Source of the DNA: Methylobacterium sp. E-065
GTDB lineage: Bacteria > Pseudomonadota > Alphaproteobacteria > Rhizobiales > Beijerinckiaceae
Direction: 5' to 3'
DNA length: 64,000 bases
Assembly (NCBI RefSeq): GCF_022829605.1
Contig: NZ_JAKSYD010000114.1
Coordinates: 310,001 to 374,000 of the forward strand
Shown: positions 59,202 to 64,000 of the stretch, piece after piece
Layout: every line of letters starts with the position of its first letter
Position numbering within the stretch: position 1 is the stretch's first letter
The notes under the pieces: model-generated
Database searches by the model: none
What the model was told of the DNA's origin: nothing
The model's input: the letters and a program-made list of their open reading frames with translations, nothing else
Position numbers and translations under genes: made by a program

Positions 59202-61307
59202 CTAGGCAGCCACAAGCGCCAGACGATGCCGGGCACTGCCCCAACCGCCGGATGCCTCAAGGTAGAGCTCGACCTCCCGGGCGCGGTCGGCAGTGGCGTC
59301 TAGGGGTGCCATCGGAGCCCGCTGGACAGCCGCAGGGCGACCCTGGGACGGACGGCGCCGATCAGTGCGGGGCACCGACCGGGCAGGCTTGGCCGCGGTC
59401 CTGGCGAGGTCCTCGAAGGCCGTGGCGGCGAGGGCGGCGTCGGCGGGAGAGACGGCGGCCGGATCAGTCAGCAGGGTGGTCTCGACGTGGTTGACGCCCC
59501 GGCCCCAGACGCCCTCGACCTGGAGCCATTCCCACGTTCCGGAGGCGGTCTGGACCGTGGCGTAAACCCTCGTGAACCGGTTGACCCGGACGGCGCCGGG
59601 GCGCGGCAGGGCAGGGTCCGAGGCGGAGCGGGCGTCTCGCGAGGCAGAGCCCACAATATAGCGTGACGCAAACCCGACAGGCTCTGCCTCGACGGATCCC
59701 AGGTCTGGGGCGTCAGCCAGGTCCTCGGATACCGTCTGCGCGTATCGAGAGGCGACGTCGGCGACGGCGGCGACGGCGGCGACGGCGGCAGCGCGGGCCG
59801 CCTGGAGCGTCTCGACGTCGATCGCGCCATCCAGCCCGTACTCGTCCGCGGCGATGCGCATGGCCGCCAGGACCGCGTCCTTGCCAATCTCCTGGTCGGC
59901 GCAGATCTCGGCGAGGCTCATGCCGTCGGTGCGCTGTCCAAGGGCGTACAGGCCGATCCAGAGCCGGCGGTCGGCGGAATCGGACGCGCTCTCGATCCCG
60001 AGGCGGCGACGGCGGGCCTGCTGACGCTCGGCCGGGGTCAGGGCCTTGCCGCCGCCGGGGAACAGGGAGCGGAGGCCGAAAGCCTCGGCCTGCTCTACCT
60101 GGATGTCCAGGAGGTCAACGATCGTCTCGGCCTTGTGGTTGTAGAGGGCGCTCTGCTCGACGCCCTTGTGCTCGTCGGTCTCACCAGCCTCGTGGCGGCG
60201 CTGGCGCCTGTCGAGGGACCCGAGGGCGGAGCGCGCCTCCTTCTCGGACAGTCCGGCCAAGGGCGCGAGCTCGGAGGCCCAGTCCTCGCGCGTGCCGCCC
60301 CGGACGTGGGCGGTGGCGTTGGCGGTCAGGAACAGCCAGAGCTCGCGCCGTCCCTTGGGCGGGCCACCCATGCCGTCGCGCCACGCGTGCAGGTCGCGCA
60401 AGATCCGGACCCACCGACCCGCGGGGCCGGCATGGCGGCGAGGCTTGGCCACGGTCGGGTTGTCGTCGGCGGCGGAATTCGCCTCGGTGCGGGCCAGCCG
60501 GCGGTCCTGGAGGGCGCGGCGCGCGGTCGGCAGGATCGCGTCGGCCAGCGCATGGAAGGTGTGGCGCGTGGCGTCCGCAAATGCGGCGGGGTGGATCAGC
60601 CGCGCCACGGCGCCGGTCTCGGCGTGGACCGCGCCGACGAGGCGCAGGACGCGGGCGCCGTCCCGGCATTTACGGTCCAGGCCGGCGTCGCGGAACAGGC
60701 GCCACACCGGGAGCATGCGGGTCTCGAACGCCTGCATCTCCGCCTCGGCCTGCGGGTCGGCGTGCGCGCGCCGCTTGGCCTTGGGCGTGCCGTTCGTGGC
60801 CAAGTCCGGCCCGTGCAGGGCATCGTAGACCGCGCGCACGCGCTCCCATGCGGACGCCTTGGCGCCGTCGCATGCGTACTGAGCCTGGAGGTTGCGGCCC
60901 GAGGCGACCCAGATCGAGGGCAGCGGGAGTCCGGCGGCGTCCATCGCCTCGACGAGGACGTCGCGCACGGCCTCGGGCGCCCAGCCGTCGAAGGGCAGCC
61001 CAGGCTTGTTGTAGTCGTAGTCGAGGCCGAGGTTGCCCACCGACTTCAGGCATTCGCCGGAGCGTCGGCGACCCCAGAACCGGTTGAGGCTGACGTACTG
61101 GGCATCGACCAGCGCGGGGCTCGTCAGAAGCTCGGCCAGATCGACGGTCGCGCCCACGAAGTTTTCGTCGCCGTCGGCATCGATCACCTTGCGGCCGATC
61201 CAGCCGCGGCCGACGGACCCCTTGGAGTGCAGCCACGCGAAATGCTCGGCGCTCTGATACGCACGGGTTGCCTGGCACGGGATGGACGGGAGGGGTGAGG
61301 CGGGCAT
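59202..61307 (-). CDS. Primase-like replication protein, 701 residues (island)
   Basis: The N-terminal third has LGLDYDYN with Asp96 and Asp98 and IWVASGRNLQAQY (134-146). This pattern (acidic pair, then S-G-R followed by hydrophobics) resembles archaeo-eukaryotic-primase-like Rep proteins of plasmids and satellites, although the match is by eye. The middle is helical, with a likely HTH-type segment GMSLAEICADQEIGKDAVLAAM (about 470-490). After it comes a low-complexity Ala/Val run encoded by a 9-bp tandem repeat, and a variable tail. It likely starts replication of the element. ATG at 61307 gives MPASPLPSIPCQ; the beginning ahead of residue 20 is weakly defined. Confidence 0.7.
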   Translation of the reverse strand: MPASPLPSIPCQATRAYQSAEHFAWLHSKGSVGRGWIGRKVIDADGDENFVGATVDLAELLTSPALVDAQYVSLNRFWGRRRSGECLKSVGNLGLDYDYNKPGLPFDGWAPEAVRDVLVEAMDAAGLPLPSIWVASGRNLQAQYACDGAKASAWERVRAVYDALHGPDLATNGTPKAKRRAHADPQAEAEMQAFETRMLPVWRLFRDAGLDRKCRDGARVLRLVGAVHAETGAVARLIHPAAFADATRHTFHALADAILPTARRALQDRRLARTEANSAADDNPTVAKPRRHAGPAGRWVRILRDLHAWRDGMGGPPKGRRELWLFLTANATAHVRGGTREDWASELAPLAGLSEKEARSALGSLDRRQRRHEAGETDEHKGVEQSALYNHKAETIVDLLDIQVEQAEAFGLRSLFPGGGKALTPAERQQARRRRLGIESASDSADRRLWIGLYALGQRTDGMSLAEICADQEIGKDAVLAAMRIAADEYGLDGAIDVETLQAARAAAVAAVAAVADVASRYAQTVSEDLADAPDLGSVEAEPVGFASRYIVGSASRDARSASDPALPRPGAVRVNRFTRVYATVQTASGTWEWLQVEGVWGRGVNHVETTLLTDPAAVSPADAALAATAFEDLARTAAKPARSVPRTDRRRPSQGRPAAVQRAPMAPLDATADRAREVELYLEASGGWGSARHRLALVAA
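59752..59787. repeat. 9-bp tandem repeat inside the primase-like gene
   Basis: Four copies of a GCGACGGCG unit (the first with one substitution) run from 59752 to 59787. In the gene they encode a run of Ala-Val-Ala repeats in a linker. Length changes by slippage would stay in frame, so the tract may be variable between isolates. Confidence 0.8.
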
Positions 61308-61709
61308 CGACAGCGAGGTTCTCTTGTCCGTGGGGCTGCACTCCCACCGACGCGACGAAGCCTAGCCGCTTCGCTGGAAAGCTCCAAACGGGGCAACATG
61401 CGGCAGAGTGCGCAGGCCGCCCCGCCGAGGTGAGGGCCCGTCAGCCCCCGGGACGTCCAACCCCGATCGGGGGCGCCGCATGCCGATCGGGCTGTCCTGC
61501 ACGCGAATCGGTGGACGTGCGCGCAGGTCGCGCCTCCTGATCGAGGCGGATGTCCTGACGGCGTGGCGGTCGACGTCACTCACCGTTCCGCAATGCCGAG
61601 GCGGCGACAAGGGTGGCTGCCATCATGATGCCGCCATGCAAGCCGGCGCGGAAGTCGAACGGCGTGCCAAGCGCGTCGGTGACGTGGTGGCGGCTCGGCC
61701 CGTCTCAAC
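61308..61709. other. Control region upstream of the primase-like gene with iteron-like repeats
   Basis: No coding frame here has convincing composition (a GTG-led minus frame of about 74 codons at 61583 to 61362 is Arg/Pro-rich). Near the middle, CCGATCGG recurs at 61463 and 61483 and a related CGAATCGG at 61504, spaced 20 and 21 bp, with a perfect CCCCGATCGGGG palindrome at 61461-61472. Repeats of this helical spacing about 155-200 bp upstream of a replication gene suggest iterons or a self-regulating operator. The sequence to the right, to 61709, is ordinary and gives no clear element boundary. Confidence 0.45.
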
Positions 61710-63668
61710 TCAAGCCGCACAATCGACTTCGCCGGATACTTTCATGGCCGCTGCGAGGCATGCCTCGACGGCTTGCCGAAGCGAGGACACGTAGACGTCG
61801 GCTCCGACTTGGCGACCAATGGAGGCGTCGGTCAACACCTTCTCGCCTTCCGGCCATAGACCGACCAGCAGCTGCACGGCGGGCGCCTTCTTCCGGATGC
61901 GTTCGAGGAGGTAGCGCAGGTGCGCCGGGTTGCCGGTGATGTCGAGGTAGGAGACGCAGACCATCGCTACGCCCATGAGATCGAGGTCGCGGATGCGCTC
62001 TCGCGAGACCTCGCCGTGCGGGACGACCCGGGCGCCGAGGCCGTGCTTGCGGAGCAACTGCGCCAGCATTGCCGAGGAGGCTTCGTCCAGGGGACCGCGG
62101 CCGGCCACGCACAGCACCGGGGCATCGCCGCTCCACGCTGCGGGAAGCGCGTCGCGGGATGGGGCCTGCCCAGGCACGGCCTCGTTCTTCGGGTGGGCGC
62201 GCTCGGCCAGGGTTGGCGTCGCGTTCGGGTTGACAGCCTTGTCGTCGCCCGCCGGCTCGACGTCCTCGTGATCCTCGAAGTCCTCGACCAGGGACCGGGC
62301 CGAAGCGCGGATGTTCTCCAGCTGGGCCGGGGTGACGACGCCACGGGCGTAGTCGTTGGCCGCGAGCTGCAATCCCTTGAGCGCCACCTCGTCGTAGTAC
62401 GACGACAGGGAGCGCTCCTTCAGCATGGTCTCGCCGAGGTCGCGGGCCTCGTCCGGGTCGCCCGCCAGCATGCGTTGATAGAAGTTCTCGACCGGGGTCA
62501 GGGGCGGCCGGTCGCCCAGCATGATGTCCAGGAACTCCAGGCTGTCGACGTGGCGGCCGAGCACGACCAGGCAGACCGTGAACGGGGTCGCCAGGATCAG
62601 TCCGATGGGACCCCACAGGAAGCCCCAGAACAGGGTCGAGACGATGACCGCGAAAGGCGAGAGGCCGGTCGAGTGTCCGTAGAGCAGGGGCTCGACCACC
62701 TGACCGAACAGGGGCTCGGCCACGAGGAACAGCGCGGCCGCGGCGATGACCATCGACCAACCTGGATCGACGGCGGCGGCCAGCGCCACCGGGAAGATCC
62801 CGGAGATGAAGGCGCCGATGTAAGGGACGAACCGCATCAGGGCCGAGAACACGCCCCACAAGAGGGGATTGGGCACCCCTATGAGCCAGAGGCCGACGCC
62901 GACGATGACCCCGAAGGTGGCGTTCATTCCGAGCTGGGCCAGGAAGTAAGTACCGAGCCGGCTTGCGGCGTCGTCCATTGCGACCGTGGTGCGATGGAGA
63001 TCGCTCGACCCGAACAGGCGGATCATTCGGTTGCGCAGGTCCTCGCGCTGCAGGAGCAGGAACACGACCACGACGAGCACGATGCCGACCGTGGTCAGCG
63101 GCTCGAAGATCGGGCCCAGCACCTTCTCGGCCAAGGCCAGGGGCGAGACCTCGGGCTCCTGGACGCGCACGAGCTGCGCCTTCGGGGTATCGCCGGCCGG
63201 TCCGGTCGCCGCGGACGTGCCAGCGGCGTCTGTCTTCTGCGTGGCGTCGTGGACTTGGTGGCTGAACTTCTGGATGACCCTATTGGCCTCGCCCAGCCAG
63301 CCCTGCTGCAGCCCGGCGAACTTCTTCTGCACGGTGGCCTGGTACTGCGGCAGGTTGCCGGCGAGACCTGCGACCTGCGTTCCGATGATCGCGCCGAAGC
63401 CTCCGATGACGGCCAGCGCCAGGAGGACGGCGACGATGACGGAGGGGACCCGTCCGAGCCTGATCCGCCGCAGGAGGTTGACGACCGGTCCCAGCACGAA
63501 GCTCAGCGGGACGGCCAGGACGAGGGGGATGAACACCTCGCGGCCGAAGTAAAGGGCGGCCACCAGCACGACGCCGACCGCGAGGGTGAGCAGCCCGCGC
63601 ACGCCGGGTACGAGCGGGGGCGGCACCTGGGCGGGCGGACGGGGAACGGTGGCTTCGTCGGTCGGCAT
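61710..63668 (-). CDS. AI-2E family transporter with C-terminal soluble extension
   Basis: This 652-residue protein has an AI-2E (PerM/UPF0118) membrane core of about 370 residues with seven or eight helices, including the conserved SALMRFVPYIGAFISGIFP. An unusually long C-terminal half follows, with a helical segment (residues 400-470), a charged linker and a Rossmann-like end: VLCVAGRGPLDEASSAMLA, then VAMVCVSYLDITGNPAHLRYL. That end resembles the B12-binding/receiver-like sensing domains in kinases. Family members export or exchange metabolites or Na+. MPTDEATVPRPP is the start. It may be chromosomal rather than part of the island. It is divergent from the PAS gene. Confidence 0.85.
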   Translation of the reverse strand: MPTDEATVPRPPAQVPPPLVPGVRGLLTLAVGVVLVAALYFGREVFIPLVLAVPLSFVLGPVVNLLRRIRLGRVPSVIVAVLLALAVIGGFGAIIGTQVAGLAGNLPQYQATVQKKFAGLQQGWLGEANRVIQKFSHQVHDATQKTDAAGTSAATGPAGDTPKAQLVRVQEPEVSPLALAEKVLGPIFEPLTTVGIVLVVVVFLLLQREDLRNRMIRLFGSSDLHRTTVAMDDAASRLGTYFLAQLGMNATFGVIVGVGLWLIGVPNPLLWGVFSALMRFVPYIGAFISGIFPVALAAAVDPGWSMVIAAAALFLVAEPLFGQVVEPLLYGHSTGLSPFAVIVSTLFWGFLWGPIGLILATPFTVCLVVLGRHVDSLEFLDIMLGDRPPLTPVENFYQRMLAGDPDEARDLGETMLKERSLSSYYDEVALKGLQLAANDYARGVVTPAQLENIRASARSLVEDFEDHEDVEPAGDDKAVNPNATPTLAERAHPKNEAVPGQAPSRDALPAAWSGDAPVLCVAGRGPLDEASSAMLAQLLRKHGLGARVVPHGEVSRERIRDLDLMGVAMVCVSYLDITGNPAHLRYLLERIRKKAPAVQLLVGLWPEGEKVLTDASIGRQVGADVYVSSLRQAVEACLAAAMKVSGEVDCAA

Positions 63669-63836
63669 GCGGCGTGATCTCCTCGACGCTGCGCCGACGC
63701 ACGCGGCACGCTGGCTTCAACGCTCCCGCCGACGTTTCGCCCCATGTCCCATGTCCCGCGCCCAGCCCGGCTTCAGCTGCCGTCGCGACCTTCGTGCGCA
63801 TGCCAGCGTTGTCCGTCCAGGCAGCGGAGGCTCTCG

Positions 63837-64000
63837 ATGGCGGAGATGGATGGGCGGATGCAGCAGGTGGTGGCCGGCCTGAGCGAGGGCGTGATCCTGG
63901 TCGAGCCGGACCAGACTATTTCCTACGCCAACGAGGCCGCGCTCGCGATGCACGGCGTGGCGGCACTCGGCGATCTCGGCGAGACCGTGGCCGAGTACCG
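63837..64000 (+). CDS. PAS-domain protein, N-terminal part only
   Basis: The frame beginning ATG at 63837 reads MAEMDGRMQQVVAGLSEGVIL, then VEPDQTISYANEAALAMHG, a typical PAS-domain start as found in sensor kinases and in PAS/GGDEF proteins. It continues off the window, so the output domain is unknown. It lies divergent from the AI-2E transporter across 168 bp. Confidence 0.8.
   Translation, partial: MAEMDGRMQQVVAGLSEGVILVEPDQTISYANEAALAMHGVAALGDLGETVAEY

Larger units (their letters stand above)
50746..61709. mobile_element. Putative integrative element at a tRNA-Pro site (right end not certain)
   Basis: The left boundary is the 3' tRNA-Pro fragment at 50746-50795. To its right lie 17 tightly packed, mostly unrecognised genes. 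They include AAA+ ATPase, KilAC-domain and primase-like genes, which are phage/plasmid-type functions, in contrast to the core metabolic genes to the left. An element integrated into a tRNA leaves the intact tRNA at one end and a 3' copy at the other. This orientation predicts the intact copy to the right, which was not seen by 64,000. No integrase, capsid, portal or terminase gene was recognised, so the element is incomplete, non-phage, or extends past the window. The end coordinate given is the last position before the AI-2E gene and is a guess. Confidence 0.5.

Noticed and set aside
61362-61583. GTG-led 74-codon minus-strand ORF between the primase-like gene and the AI-2E gene
   Set aside because: Amino-acid composition is Arg/Pro-rich, there is no ribosome-binding site and no homology pattern; treated as non-coding.
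61920-63677. Long plus-strand frame (585 codons) opposite the AI-2E transporter
   Set aside because: Composition is dominated by Arg, Asp, His and Gln with no motifs, mirrored from a transporter with clear helices on the other strand.

Overview
The window is very GC-rich and gene-dense. It looks like chromosome from an alphaproteobacterium of the Hyphomicrobiales, most likely Methylobacterium or a close relative. The clues are a CpdR-type single-domain response regulator, an aa3 oxidase cluster in the order coxB-coxA-ctaB-small membrane protein-ctaG-coxC-DUF983-SURF1, endonuclease-type MutL, and alphaproteobacterial GltB/GltD, GalU and DUF459 proteins. The genus is inferred from overall appearance; no 16S or marker search was possible.

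Positions 1-50 kb read as ordinary core and metabolic chromosome. On the minus strand, 1-3868 holds a kinase-like phosphotransferase (cut by the window edge), an SDR, a thiolase and an acyl-CoA dehydrogenase, which together resemble a fatty or hydroxy-acid beta-oxidation cassette. mutL and a complete branched-chain amino-acid type ABC importer (livG-livF-substrate binder-livH-livM) follow. Divergent from the importer are dgoK, dgoA and a D-threonine-aldolase-like PLP enzyme. Next come a histone-deacetylase-like amidohydrolase overlapping a renalase-like FAD enzyme, tRNA-Leu(CAA), dsbB, a nitrilase-family enzyme with glutaredoxin, cpdR, an N-formylglutamate amidohydrolase, a probable small RNA or terminator locus, the divergent galU/galE pair, a lytic transglycosylase and a DUF459 protein. 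gltB-gltD, fdhD and the full cytochrome aa3 oxidase and assembly cluster (35.2-42.0 kb) come next. The chromosome section ends with a sulfone-sulfur pair (sfnG, sfnB), a CDF metal exporter, the queuosine genes queA-tgt and a few hypotheticals. The tgt gene has lost three of its four expected zinc ligands.

At 50,746 there is a 3' fragment of a proline tRNA with encoded CCA, on the minus strand and with no 5' half. This is the usual scar of an integrative element. From there to at least 61.3 kb the genes are almost all unrecognised, small and tightly overlapped. One minus-strand operon of six small proteins (53.8 to 52.1 kb, two or three with membrane helices) diverges from a six-gene plus-strand operon: AAA+ ATPase, small protein, zinc-ribbon protein, small protein, metallophosphoesterase and a secreted protein (54.1-58.1 kb). 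Opposing these is a replication/antirepressor module: a primase-like 701-residue protein, a KilAC-domain protein and a helix-turn-helix-like protein. The last two have no conventional start codon. Iteron-like repeats lie upstream of the primase-like gene. No integrase, capsid, terminase or intact tRNA-Pro copy was seen, so the far end of the element probably lies beyond the window or is lost. This island is the best candidate for something undescribed.

The last segment (61.7-64 kb) holds an AI-2E-family membrane protein with a long C-terminal soluble extension and the start of a PAS-domain protein that runs off the window.
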